Of a stretch of 35,892 nt of DNA, positions 16,327 through 24,397 are shown one piece after another. The stretch covers positions 1 to 35,892 of the forward strand of contig JAJZAL010000021.1 of assembly GCA_021799405.1 (NCBI GenBank), read 5' to 3'. The position numbers and the translations under genes were made by a program. Within the stretch, counting starts at the first letter, position 1; the number at the start of each line of letters is the position of its first letter. This stretch comes from Acidobacteriota bacterium (lineage in GTDB: Bacteria; Acidobacteriota; Terriglobia; Terriglobales; Acidobacteriaceae). The notes beneath the pieces are model-generated. The model ran no database searches and had not been told where the DNA came from. It saw only the letters and a list, made by a program, of their open reading frames with translations.

Positions 16327-18436
16327 AGTCTGATGATACCGAATTTCGGTGATCTGGCTCACCAGCAGCCGTCTCCATACCAGCTGCCCACGGCTGCTCC
16401 ACCACTCCATCGTCCAGCGAAGCCGCCAGCAGACGGTTACCCGCTCCGCGGATCAGAGCAATCCGGTAGCCGGTCTGCCACCATTGCCATTTAAGCGTCT
16501 TCGGGTCGATTCCATAAACCTGATCGCTTGCCTGCGAACTCACCAGAACCTTGCGCAGCGTGGAGTCGTAGTAGAGATCGTCCACGTCGCGAAAAGGCAG
16601 GCGCTCGATCCACATCCAGTTCTTGCCCTTATTGCGCGAAAAATAGACGCCCTCGCGCGATCCCAGCCAAAGCGTTCCATCCGGTGAAAATGCGATACGG
16701 TGGATTCGCGTGAGCATTTGTGGAGTGAGCAACGGCATCCAAGTCACGCCCCCGTCCGTGGACTCGGCCACGCCGCTGGGCCGGGCCGCCACAATCCAGC
16801 CATTATGCACGGCGATCGACTGGTAGTCGACGGCGCCCAGCACGGGACCGCCCTGCCATGTTGCGCCTTGATCGCGGCTTGTCAGCACGCCCACATCCGT
16901 GGCTGCGAGCCAGACCTTACTCGACAGATCCAGCGCGTAGACGCGGCTATTCAGCTCAACAACAGGCGCCTTCACCTGCGTCTCAGTGTTGACGCGCGTC
17001 CCGTAAAGCTTCCGGGTAACCGTCTTCATCTCCATGTTGGCGATGGTATTCATCGGTTTCCAGGCGCTTGCATCCGCAGGCCCCGCCGATGGTGAACCTA
17101 TGGATTTGCCGGAATTCGAATCTCGCGAGCTGGAATCCAGAGCAAAGATTCCGTGGTTGGTGCCCGCAAGGACCGTGCCATCGCTGGCCTGCGCCAAGGC
17201 AAATACGTCCCGGCCATCCAGCCCCTCGCCCGTTTGGCTCCAGCTTGCGCCGCCGTCAGTCGAGACAAACACGCCGCCAAACGTCTTGTCGTTCACAACA
17301 CCTGCAAACAGCCGATTGGGGCTGCGTTTGTCTACCAGGAGCGCTACAACCTTGCGCTGCGAAAAGCCCGTATTCGAAGCTTTGAACTGGAGCCCGCCAT
17401 CGTTACTTGCCAGCACTCCGCCGCGATCGGTCGCCAGCAAAACGTGCTCGGGGTTCAGTGGATCGATATACACATCGTTCACAATCACGTCCGGCGCCGT
17501 CATCCGCTTGAAGGTTTTTCCGCCGTTTTCGGTCTTGAACAACCCCTCCGTAGTTCCGGCGTACACAATCTCGCGATTGGATGGATCCTGCTTGAGAACC
17601 CGCGTTCTCCGCGCGGACGAAGGAATTCCCTGAATCTTGCGGAAGAGCATACCGGCACTGTCACTTTTGTAAATTCCACTGCACGCGCTCAGATAGATGA
17701 CGCGCGGCATTTCTGGATCGACGACGATCGAAAATACATCGGAGTCGACAATCAACCCTTTCTTGATGCTGCGCCAGCTCTTGCCTGCGTTAGACGTTTT
17801 CCACGGCAGATGCCATGTGCCCGCATACACAACATCCGGGTCGGCCGGATCTACTGCAAGTGACTCTATTTCATGTATTTCGTGGCTATCTCGCGGACTG
17901 ATCAGCGTCCAGGTTTTCCCCGCGTCGCCGCTGCGGAATACCCCTTCCAGCGTTCCTGCATACAGTACGCGGTGATCCGACGGCGCCTGTGTGAAGGCGC
18001 GAATCGACTGCCCGCGCAACCCCGGCGCTTCGCTCCAGCTCCGGCCCAGGTCATGGCTTATCCACAACCCTCCGTCGGCGCTGTCTGCCCTCCAGGCAGC
18101 CGCGAACATCGTGGAAGGGCTTCCGGCTTCCACCAGAATGTGGTCGACAATGAGGCCGTCTGAAGGGCCCAGTTTGGCAAGGCGGTGCCAGGATGCTCCG
18201 CCGTCCATTGATTCGTAAATCCAGCTATTCGTCGTGCCTAGGAATAGATGGCTGGGTTGGCCAGGAACCGCCGCGAATGCCCGTGCATCCCCGCCTGCCG
18301 GACCCACCACGCTCCATGACGCCTGCGACCACGCCGGCACCCCCTGCACAAGAATCGAGACAAAAAGGGCGCATATCGCCAGCATTGTGAACACTGGCCG
18401 CCGCTTCAAAGCAGAACCGCTGCAAAAACCGCTCAT
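16316..18436 (-). CDS. Secreted Asp-box (BNR/sortilin-like) beta-propeller protein
   Basis: The 706-residue protein has a signal peptide (FTMLAICALFVSILVQG, cleavage near AWS) and then at least ten Asp-box turns of the form S-x-D-x-G-x-x-W: SMDGGASW, SHDLGRSW, SGDAGKTW, TSNAGKSW, SNDGGLQF, STDGGASW, SRDQGATW, STDGGVTW, SRNKGKNW and degenerate copies. This pattern builds one or two beta-propellers as in sortilin/VPS10, sialidase-like and HCF136-like proteins. No sialidase Arg triad or other active site is evident, so a binding or scaffolding role is more likely than catalysis. Its stop overlaps the mqnE start. The ribosome binding site at the first ATG is weak (GGGAG 12 nt upstream), and a start at the internal Met 18 would still leave a signal-like stretch. 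Confidence 0.82.
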   Translation of the reverse strand: MSGFCSGSALKRRPVFTMLAICALFVSILVQGVPAWSQASWSVVGPAGGDARAFAAVPGQPSHLFLGTTNSWIYESMDGGASWHRLAKLGPSDGLIVDHILVEAGSPSTMFAAAWRADSADGGLWISHDLGRSWSEAPGLRGQSIRAFTQAPSDHRVLYAGTLEGVFRSGDAGKTWTLISPRDSHEIHEIESLAVDPADPDVVYAGTWHLPWKTSNAGKSWRSIKKGLIVDSDVFSIVVDPEMPRVIYLSACSGIYKSDSAGMLFRKIQGIPSSARRTRVLKQDPSNREIVYAGTTEGLFKTENGGKTFKRMTAPDVIVNDVYIDPLNPEHVLLATDRGGVLASNDGGLQFKASNTGFSQRKVVALLVDKRSPNRLFAGVVNDKTFGGVFVSTDGGASWSQTGEGLDGRDVFALAQASDGTVLAGTNHGIFALDSSSRDSNSGKSIGSPSAGPADASAWKPMNTIANMEMKTVTRKLYGTRVNTETQVKAPVVELNSRVYALDLSSKVWLAATDVGVLTSRDQGATWQGGPVLGAVDYQSIAVHNGWIVAARPSGVAESTDGGVTWMPLLTPQMLTRIHRIAFSPDGTLWLGSREGVYFSRNKGKNWMWIERLPFRDVDDLYYDSTLRKVLVSSQASDQVYGIDPKTLKWQWWQTGYRIALIRGAGNRLLAASLDDGVVEQPWAAGMETAAGEPDHRNSVSSDYER

Positions 18437-18506
18437 TCAGTTAGAAGACTCCCAGATCACCCAGATTCCAATTGAAAGAATAACCAAAAATCGCAGAAAA
18501 ATCGAA

Positions 18507-18534
18507 GAGGCTGACCAGCTTTCCGGTCAGCCTC
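18507..18534 (-). terminator. Rho-independent terminator for the OmpA-like gene
   Basis: GAGGCTGACC at 18507-18516 and GGTCAGCCTC at 18525-18534 form a perfect 10-bp stem with an 8-nt loop. Read on the minus strand, the stem is followed by TTCGATTTTTCTGCGATTTTT, a broken T-rich tract. It lies 149 nt past the stop of the barrel/OmpA gene (18683) and before the start of the Asp-box gene (18436), separating the two transcripts. Confidence 0.7.
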
Positions 18535-18620
18535 AAAGAACAGCGAGAGGAATCTAAGCTCGTGATGATCCTCCACCCCGCCGTCGTCCGGCTATGGGTG
18601 AACCGGTAACTCTGTTTGCC

Positions 18621-18650
18621 GCCGGGACGGCCGCATTTGACCGTCCCGGC
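18621..18650. repeat. Perfect 10-bp inverted repeat
   Basis: GCCGGGACGG at 18621-18630 pairs with CCGTCCCGGC at 18641-18650 around a 10-nt spacer. A second hairpin, GTGGGCT-TTG-AGCCCAC, lies at 18662-18678, right at the end of the OmpA-like gene. Neither is followed by a T-run. They may stabilise the 3' end of the transcript or act with the downstream terminator. Confidence 0.6.
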
Positions 18651-18682
18651 ACTCCTTTGCAGTGGGCTTTGAGCCCACCACC

Positions 18683-20422
18683 CTACTGCTGGCTCGACCG
18701 GCGCGAGTGATGACGCATCGGAAGAGGCTTCCGCACTTCCGGCTTGATCGCCGACTCATCCACAGGCGTCGTCCCCGTCACATCCGAAGCAAAGTTCGCC
18801 CCGGCTGGCACCAGGTAATTCTCCACCGTCTGGCTGTCCGACGTTCCCGTCGCCGTGCTAACCCGCGACGCGTCGATCCCCTTCTCCGTCACCAGGTAGT
18901 CCTTCGCATTCACAGCGCGCTGCGCCGCATAGTGCTCCACCTTGATGTGACGCCGCGGGTACTTCTGCGCACGCGCCTCGGCCTTCGTCGTCAGATCGTT
19001 CTCCTGCGACGTCTGCTCGCCCACCAGCACCGCCTTCCCATTCGGTTGGTTCTGCAGCGCCAGCGCTACCTGATCCAGGCACGCCTTCGCTTCGTTGTCC
19101 ACGCGCGTCGGACGGCGCTTGTCGGTCGAGAAGCTGATCGAGCAGAGCGCCTGCGTGTGCGGCGGCGGCGGCACATACGGAGCCGTGATCGTCACCGTCG
19201 TGTTCGCTGTAGCCGTCTGACCCTTATCATCCGTCACCTTGCAGGTGATTTCCGTCGGGCCCGTCGGCGCGCCCGTCGAAGAGAATGTCGCCGTCGATCC
19301 GCTGCCGCTCACCGTTCCCGCCGATGCCGAGTAGCTGTACGTCAAAGGACGATTCTGCGGACTCACACCGGTCGACGTGATCGTCGCCGTCTCGCCCGGC
19401 TTGATGGTGCTCGGGCTCGACGAACAGCTGATCGTCGGCGGCTCAAACTGCTTCACCGTGAACGTCGTCGTCGCTTCGGCCACCTGCCACGGCTTCACCC
19501 CTTCCTTGCCAGGCTTGCCCTGCTTCACCGTGCCGCTCACCGTGTACGTCCCAGGCGCCAGGTTGTTCGTATCCACCGTCGCCGTCGTGTCCTTGCCCGT
19601 CACGCCGTTGCCAGAATACGAATAAATCGTGTGCTGCTTCGGATTCAGGTTGCCCGCCGTTGCCGTCACTGTCACCGGCTGGCCAGGATACACCGTCGTC
19701 GGATTCGCCGCGAGCGACAGCGTCACTGAAGGCGGCGGAGCGATCGAGCCGACGTGGAACACCACGCCCGCACTCAAGCGCGCAGCGTTGATGTTGGCGC
19801 GGCCTCCGTAGGTACCAAGGCCGAAGTTGGCATGCATATATTCGTAATCCGCCTGGAACACCCGAATGGCCAGATGATGATTGAGCAGCGGCGTCTCATA
19901 ATCCATTCCTCCACCTGTGGTAATGTCAGGTCCCCAGGTATAGGGGTTGAAGTCCGGACCGCCGACTCTAGCTCCGCCAGCCAGCGCATGAATGAAAGGC
20001 GTAATATTGCCGGTGGGGAAACGGAAAATCACACCGCCGGCGATGGTATTGAAACCGTCGTTATTTCCACGCGTGCCGATGTTACTTCCGTTCGGATTCT
20101 GTGTGCCCCAGTGGTGCTCGGCAAACTCCGCCTGCAGGCCCAAATAGCGATTAAAGTAATATGCGCCGCTGAAAAGCCCGCCCACATTCACGGCGTCATA
20201 TGAAAAGGGCTCTACGGTTCCGTTGGGCTGTGGAACCTGCACCGTTCCTTTTGGAGCCAGATAGCTATAGCCTGCAAAGATATCCCAGCGCGACGGGGAA
20301 TCGCTTGCGACGGATTTGCCTGTTGGGGTGGAATTCACTTGCGCGGGCAATACGGCAGGCATAGACGCCGCCATTGCTAAGGCAAGTATCCCGCCCACAG
20401 ACTTCAAAACACGAGCATACAT
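18683..20422 (-). CDS. Outer-membrane beta-barrel with Ig-like repeats and OmpA-like C-terminus
   Basis: The 579-residue protein has a signal peptide (VGGILALAMAASMPAVLPAQ). A barrel of about 200 residues follows, ending in IRVFQADYEYMHANFG and alternating hydrophobic strands. Two Ig/PKD-like domains come next (about 230-325 and 326-414, each ending in TTTFTV or TTVTI). A proline linker (PYVPPPPHT) precedes an OmpA-like domain (about 426-540) with SISFSTDKRRPT and AAQRAVNAKDYLVTEKGIDASRV, matching the peptidoglycan-binding helix region. The tail is basic and Ser-rich. The start at 20422 has GGAGG 7 nt upstream; the extension to 20509 lacks a site. The inferred role is to link the outer membrane to the cell wall. 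Confidence 0.83.
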   Translation of the reverse strand: MYARVLKSVGGILALAMAASMPAVLPAQVNSTPTGKSVASDSPSRWDIFAGYSYLAPKGTVQVPQPNGTVEPFSYDAVNVGGLFSGAYYFNRYLGLQAEFAEHHWGTQNPNGSNIGTRGNNDGFNTIAGGVIFRFPTGNITPFIHALAGGARVGGPDFNPYTWGPDITTGGGMDYETPLLNHHLAIRVFQADYEYMHANFGLGTYGGRANINAARLSAGVVFHVGSIAPPPSVTLSLAANPTTVYPGQPVTVTATAGNLNPKQHTIYSYSGNGVTGKDTTATVDTNNLAPGTYTVSGTVKQGKPGKEGVKPWQVAEATTTFTVKQFEPPTISCSSSPSTIKPGETATITSTGVSPQNRPLTYSYSASAGTVSGSGSTATFSSTGAPTGPTEITCKVTDDKGQTATANTTVTITAPYVPPPPHTQALCSISFSTDKRRPTRVDNEAKACLDQVALALQNQPNGKAVLVGEQTSQENDLTTKAEARAQKYPRRHIKVEHYAAQRAVNAKDYLVTEKGIDASRVSTATGTSDSQTVENYLVPAGANFASDVTGTTPVDESAIKPEVRKPLPMRHHSRRSSQQ

Positions 20423-21125
20423 GCTGTTTCCTCCCTGATTGAAGAAGCTTAAAATCCCAGATGAACGGACCTGCTGAACGCATCGGTGCTTACGTTCACC
20501 AATAACCACTCCGCACAGAACACGAAGCTTTAATGACTCTTACAGCACTATTAAACGTACCATAGGACAATTTCGCATGAGCACATTTCTTCAAGGGGTT
20601 GTCTTCTTTGTAACTGTTTACCAAGTACTGATCGAGCTATTACTTAGGTAACTAATTTTGTTACCTGTTGAAGTCGTATATTTACAATTCAGATTTTGTG
20701 GCGGCTGGACCGCGCTATCTGACTCCCCCCCTAAAAGTTATGACTCCTTAAGACTAACTGATCCTGATAAAGAGCAAAGAGTTGCTTGCACTCGACTGAA
20801 TTACCCTTAAACTGACCCAAATTGTAACAACACTCGAAGATACTTGCCTCAAAATTGCGGTCAGATTCTCTACACTGCGACGCCGCGGCACCTCTGGGTC
20901 CACGCCTCGCAAATCTGTGCATTGAACGTGTCTACTGCAATACAGACGCAAATGCTCTTCCTTCTGAATAATGTACCAATCGGGTTACTATTTTATCTAC
21001 GTCGCGACGGGCTTCAGCGAGGGGATCGCGGATCGGGATAATCGCCGCCCAGAAATTGAGCCGGAAAAGGAGTACTGCACAGAGTCAGAGTGGACGGAAC
21101 GGGCCGCTCCAGACCGATGCAGCGC
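20423..21125. other. 700-nt non-coding region upstream of the OmpA-like gene
   Basis: No gene with recognisable protein features or good start signals is found on either strand. The first 300 nt (20510-20870) are markedly richer in A and T than the surrounding genes, and there is a C-run at about 20724-20732. It should hold the promoter of the leftward OmpA-like gene. The segment from about 20870 to 21125 is closer to average composition and lies beyond the stop of dapD. It could hide a small RNA, but I see no recognisable family. Confidence 0.4.
20646..20666. promoter_or_regulatory. Operator-like inverted repeat AGGTAAC-N7-GTTACCT
   Basis: A perfect 7-bp inverted repeat with an AT-rich 7-nt spacer (TAATTTT) lies 224 nt upstream of the OmpA-like start at 20422, in the AT-rich part of the region. 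The shape suits a dimeric regulator. There is no second copy in the window that I noticed, so this is a candidate only. Confidence 0.35.
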
Positions 21126-21974
21126 TTAACGCAACAGATCCTCAAGGGCCGTGCTCAGGCTGGTCTTTCCATCGCGGTACTTGACGACTACGGGCGCATA
21201 CACGCTGAGTCCCCATTCCTTTCCCTTGCCCTTTGCGACCGCGCGCGATCCGGGTACAACCACGGCGTCTTCCGGAATAATCAACGGCAACTCATCGGTC
21301 GCCCGCAGCACCTCGCCCTTCACCAAATCAAAGACCGGAGTGCCGCGGGTCAGAATCGTGCCTGCCGCCAGAACCGCGCCTTTCCGCACCACCGTTCCCT
21401 CGTACACGCCGCAATTGCCGCCCACCAGTGCGTCATCCTCAATGACCACGGGACTGGCGTTCACCGGCTCCAGTACCCCGCCGATCTGGGCGGCCGCACT
21501 CAAATGCACGCGTTTGCCGATCTGCGCGCATGAACCCACCAGGGCGTGCGAGTCCACCATCGTGCCCTCATCCACATACGCACCGGCATTGATATACATG
21601 GGCGGCATGCACACCACACCCCGCGCCACGTAACTCCCCGCGCGGACTGAAGACCCGCCGGGAACCACGCGAATGCCATCATCCACACAGAAACTGCGCA
21701 CAGGGAATGTGTGCTTGTCGACAAAAGCATGTCCCCAGGCCCGCGACTCTTCCAGCACGCCGAGCCGGAAACCGAGCAGAATTCCCTGCTTGACCCACGC
21801 GTTCACCCGCCAGCCAGCGGGCGCAGCGGAATCGGGTGAAGCAGCGCGCACTTCACCCTGTTCCAGCGCTGTGCGCAAGGCAAGAAAAGCCTTCATGGCC
21901 GTCGGATCGCCAGCAGCGGACGGCCCCGCCGCAAAGCTCCGCTCAATCGTCTCTTGAATTTCGCTGATTGTCAT
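21126..21974 (-). CDS. dapD: Tetrahydrodipicolinate N-succinyltransferase
   Basis: This 282-residue cytoplasmic enzyme transfers succinyl from succinyl-CoA to tetrahydrodipicolinate in the succinylase branch of lysine and diaminopimelate synthesis. The N-terminal third is helical. The rest is a left-handed beta-helix of hexapeptide repeats: VVCMPPMYINAGAYVDEGTMVDSHALVGSCAQIGKRVHLSAAAQIGGVLEPVNASPVVIEDDALVGGNCGVYEGTVV, given here from about residue 120 as MPPMYINAGAYVDEG, SCAQIGKRVHLSAAAQIGG and IEDDALVGGN. These blocks and the length are typical of DapD. The ATG at 21974 has a weak GGAA upstream. tdh lies 141 nt upstream on the same strand; no other dap gene is present. Confidence 0.94.
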   Translation of the reverse strand: MTISEIQETIERSFAAGPSAAGDPTAMKAFLALRTALEQGEVRAASPDSAAPAGWRVNAWVKQGILLGFRLGVLEESRAWGHAFVDKHTFPVRSFCVDDGIRVVPGGSSVRAGSYVARGVVCMPPMYINAGAYVDEGTMVDSHALVGSCAQIGKRVHLSAAAQIGGVLEPVNASPVVIEDDALVGGNCGVYEGTVVRKGAVLAAGTILTRGTPVFDLVKGEVLRATDELPLIIPEDAVVVPGSRAVAKGKGKEWGLSVYAPVVVKYRDGKTSLSTALEDLLR

Positions 21975-22115
21975 CGCATTCCGAGTCTATCAATGCAAAC
22001 AGCCAAACAAAAAACTCTGCCCGGCGAGAAGTCCGGTGTTGACTTGCGGGTGGCCGCGAACGCCGCAAAATGAAGTTGAGTCTGGCGCATGCAGAAAACT
22101 GGCTGCCAGCGTGGA

Positions 22116-23159
22116 TCAGGCCCGTTCCCGCGCTCCGGTCCAATCCAGCACCACTTTGCCCGCCTGGCCTGACACCATGGCATCAAACCCTTTCTGAAAC
22201 TCGTGATAGGCAAAGCGATGCGTAATCACCGGAGAAATATCCAATCCCGAATCAAGCATCACGCTCATCTTGTACCAGGTCTCGTACATTTCGCGCCCGT
22301 AGATTCCCTTGATCGTGAGCATGTTGAAAATCACCTGCCGCCAATCCATCGGCGTCTCTGATGCCGGGATGCCGAGGATGGCGATCTTGCCGCCGTGGCT
22401 CATGTTGGAGATCATCTCGCGCAGAGCCTGTGGATTGCCGGACATCTCCAACCCAACATCGAATCCCTCCAGCATACCCAGCTGCTTTTGCACGTCGCGC
22501 AGCGGGTGCTCCTTGGGATTGACGGCCAGCGTAGCTCCCATTTTGCGCGCCAGCTCGAGCCGGAAGGGATTAAGATCGGTGACCACAACATGCCGCGCGC
22601 CTGCGTGACGAACAACAGGAATCGCCATAATTCCGATCGGGCCGGCCCCGGTGATCAACACGTCTTCGCCCAGCACCGGGAAGGAAAGCGCCGTGTGCAC
22701 GGCGTTGCCGAAGGGATCGAAGATGGCCGCGACTTCCAGCGGAATGCCCGGATGATGCCGCCAGATATTGCTCATCGGCAGCGCAACCAGTTCGGCAAAG
22801 GCACCGGGGCGGTTCACGCCCACGCCCAGCGTTGCGGCGCACAGGTGGCGGCGTCCGGCCAGACAGTTGCGGCAACGGCCGCAGACAACATGCCCCTCGC
22901 CGCTTACAATATCGCCGGGGTAGAAGTCGTTCACGTTCGATCCAATGGCCACCACCTCGCCCACAAATTCGTGGCCGACCGCCATGGGCACGGGGATCGT
23001 CTTCCGGGCCCACTCATCCCATTCGTAGATATGCACATCGGTACCGCAAATGCCTGTGTAAAGCACCCGTACCAGCACGTCGTTGATGCCAATCACCGGC
23101 TCGGCAATCTCTTCAAGCCAAAGCCCCCGTTCCGGCCTGCTCTTTACCAGCGCCTTCAT
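22116..23159 (-). CDS. tdh: L-threonine 3-dehydrogenase
   Basis: This 347-residue zinc-dependent medium-chain dehydrogenase should oxidise L-threonine to 2-amino-3-ketobutyrate with NAD, the first step of threonine breakdown to glycine. Catalytic zinc region: C38 in [16 protein letters not shown] and H63-E64 in GHEFVGEV. The structural zinc cysteines are C93, C96, C99 and C107 in [15 protein letters not shown]. The NAD-binding loop is [11 protein letters not shown]. The [13 protein letters not shown] and [12 protein letters not shown] blocks are characteristic of Tdh rather than of general alcohol or sorbitol dehydrogenases. A GGGGAGAG site precedes the ATG. The usual partner kbl is not next to it. 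Divergent from deoC. Confidence 0.93.
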   Translation of the reverse strand: MKALVKSRPERGLWLEEIAEPVIGINDVLVRVLYTGICGTDVHIYEWDEWARKTIPVPMAVGHEFVGEVVAIGSNVNDFYPGDIVSGEGHVVCGRCRNCLAGRRHLCAATLGVGVNRPGAFAELVALPMSNIWRHHPGIPLEVAAIFDPFGNAVHTALSFPVLGEDVLITGAGPIGIMAIPVVRHAGARHVVVTDLNPFRLELARKMGATLAVNPKEHPLRDVQKQLGMLEGFDVGLEMSGNPQALREMISNMSHGGKIAILGIPASETPMDWRQVIFNMLTIKGIYGREMYETWYKMSVMLDSGLDISPVITHRFAYHEFQKGFDAMVSGQAGKVVLDWTGARERA

Positions 23160-23386
23160 TGCGCACTCTCCCCGGCCGCCGATTTCCTTCAGCCACGCCA
23201 GCCGTCTGAATTAAAGGCACTGCCAGTGTAGCGCCGAGGGCTCTGTGAATCCGCAACGGAGCGCCGCCGGACGGTCTGACCGGGCAGCATTTTACCCGGC
23301 ACTCGGTTTGGCTCTATACTCGTTTTCCGGAGACTGAGCGGTAAACCGGCCTCGAAGAGCGGTGATTTTCCCGATAAGGAGTTTTC

Positions 23387-24142
23387 ATGGCTGCAATCGT
23401 CCCCCTGCAGGATTCTGATCTTGATTTTGATAACGGCACTTTTGATTCCGCAGCTTTTACTTCCCAGGCGCTGACCAACTGGCAGTCGCTCGCAACCATC
23501 ATCGACCACACGCTGCTCAAACCGGAAGCCACGTGCGAGCAGATCGAAAACCTCTGTGACGAAACGATTCGTTACCGTTTTGCCTGCGCCATGGTCAATC
23601 CCATTTGGGTGCCCGCCGCAGTGAGCGTGCTCTCGGGCACCGGCATTCCCGTCGGCGCAGTTATCGGCTTTCCGCTGGGAGCCTCGCTGGTTTCCACCCT
23701 GCGCCAGGAGGCGGCCGCGGTCATCCGGCTGGGCGCGTGTGAACTGGACATGGTGCTTCCCATCGGCCAGCTCAGGAGCGGCAATTATGATGCCGTGCAC
23801 CATGCGATCCACGCCGTGGCGGAGATTGCCCATCATGACGGGGTTCTGCTTAAAGTGATCCTTGAAACCGCGCTGCTCCGCGTCGACCAAATTCTTCGCG
23901 GCGCCGAGATTTCCATCCAGGCCGGCGCGGACTTCATCAAGACGTCCACCGGTTTTGCTCCAGGCGGCGCAACCCCCGCTGACGTGGCTCTGCTGCGTGG
24001 CGTGGCTGGGGGCCGTTGCGGCGTCAAGGCTGCCGGCGGTATCCGCACCGTCGCCACTGTCCGTGCTCTGCTTGAAGCAGGCGCGAACCGGATCGGCACT
24101 TCAGCATCGGTCGCGATTGTGCGCGAGATGGGAGCCGAGTAG
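23387..24142 (+). CDS. deoC: Deoxyribose-phosphate aldolase
   Basis: This 251-residue class I aldolase cleaves 2-deoxyribose 5-phosphate into glyceraldehyde 3-phosphate and acetaldehyde in deoxynucleoside salvage. The Schiff-base Lys is K185 in ADFIKTSTGF. The second Lys is K214 in GVKAAGGIRT, and the catalytic Asp is D121 in ELDMVLPIG. The N-terminal 35 residues before ATIIDHTLLKP are an acidic extension longer than in many DeoC proteins. AAGGAG lies 5 nt before the ATG, supporting this start. It is divergent from tdh across 227 nt. No other deo gene is nearby, so it appears to stand alone. Confidence 0.94.
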   Translation: MAAIVPLQDSDLDFDNGTFDSAAFTSQALTNWQSLATIIDHTLLKPEATCEQIENLCDETIRYRFACAMVNPIWVPAAVSVLSGTGIPVGAVIGFPLGASLVSTLRQEAAAVIRLGACELDMVLPIGQLRSGNYDAVHHAIHAVAEIAHHDGVLLKVILETALLRVDQILRGAEISIQAGADFIKTSTGFAPGGATPADVALLRGVAGGRCGVKAAGGIRTVATVRALLEAGANRIGTSASVAIVREMGAE

Positions 24143-24147
24143 GAACA

Positions 24148-24365
24148 GTTGTCAGGGATCAGAGATCAGGGAACAGGGATCACTTCTGTTGCTTGCCGGT
24201 TGAACGGTATATCTTGCAACCCGCTTGCCCATTTTTTCAGCGTGGTGAGTTCGCGCCGTGCCATTCTTTTCAGTACTTGATGGCTCGCCCGCACGTGGCA
24301 ACTGAATGCCTCTTATTCGCGACTGAAAACTGATCGCTGATCCGTAATCCCTGATCCCTGACAAC
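24148..24365. repeat. 218-bp element bounded by 15-bp inverted repeats of CAGGGATCA-type units
   Basis: GTTGTCAGGGATCAG at 24148-24162 and its exact reverse complement CTGATCCCTGACAAC at 24351-24365 bound the gap between deoC and the PP2C gene. Inside each arm the unit recurs: CAGGGATCA at 24153-24161 and 24174-24182 and TCAGGGA at 24166-24172 on the left; TGATCCCTG at 24352-24360 with degenerate TGATCCG and TGATCGC copies on the right. The core of about 145 nt has no open frame worth calling. It begins 6 nt after the deoC stop and ends 32 nt before the next start. The layout suits a non-autonomous mobile repeat or a long structured 3' region. Confidence 0.75.
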
Positions 24366-24397
24366 AGCCTGTTGCGTTATCATTCCCTTCGACACGC

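Noticed and set aside
18662..19729. Plus-strand open frame of 355 codons, extremely Arg/His-rich, antisense to the OmpA-like gene
   Set aside because: The composition is typical of reading GC-rich coding DNA on the wrong strand, and there is no ribosome binding site.
20844..21041. Short plus-strand frame of 65 codons in the long non-coding region before dapD
   Set aside because: It has no ribosome binding site or recognisable sequence, and random frames of this length are expected.
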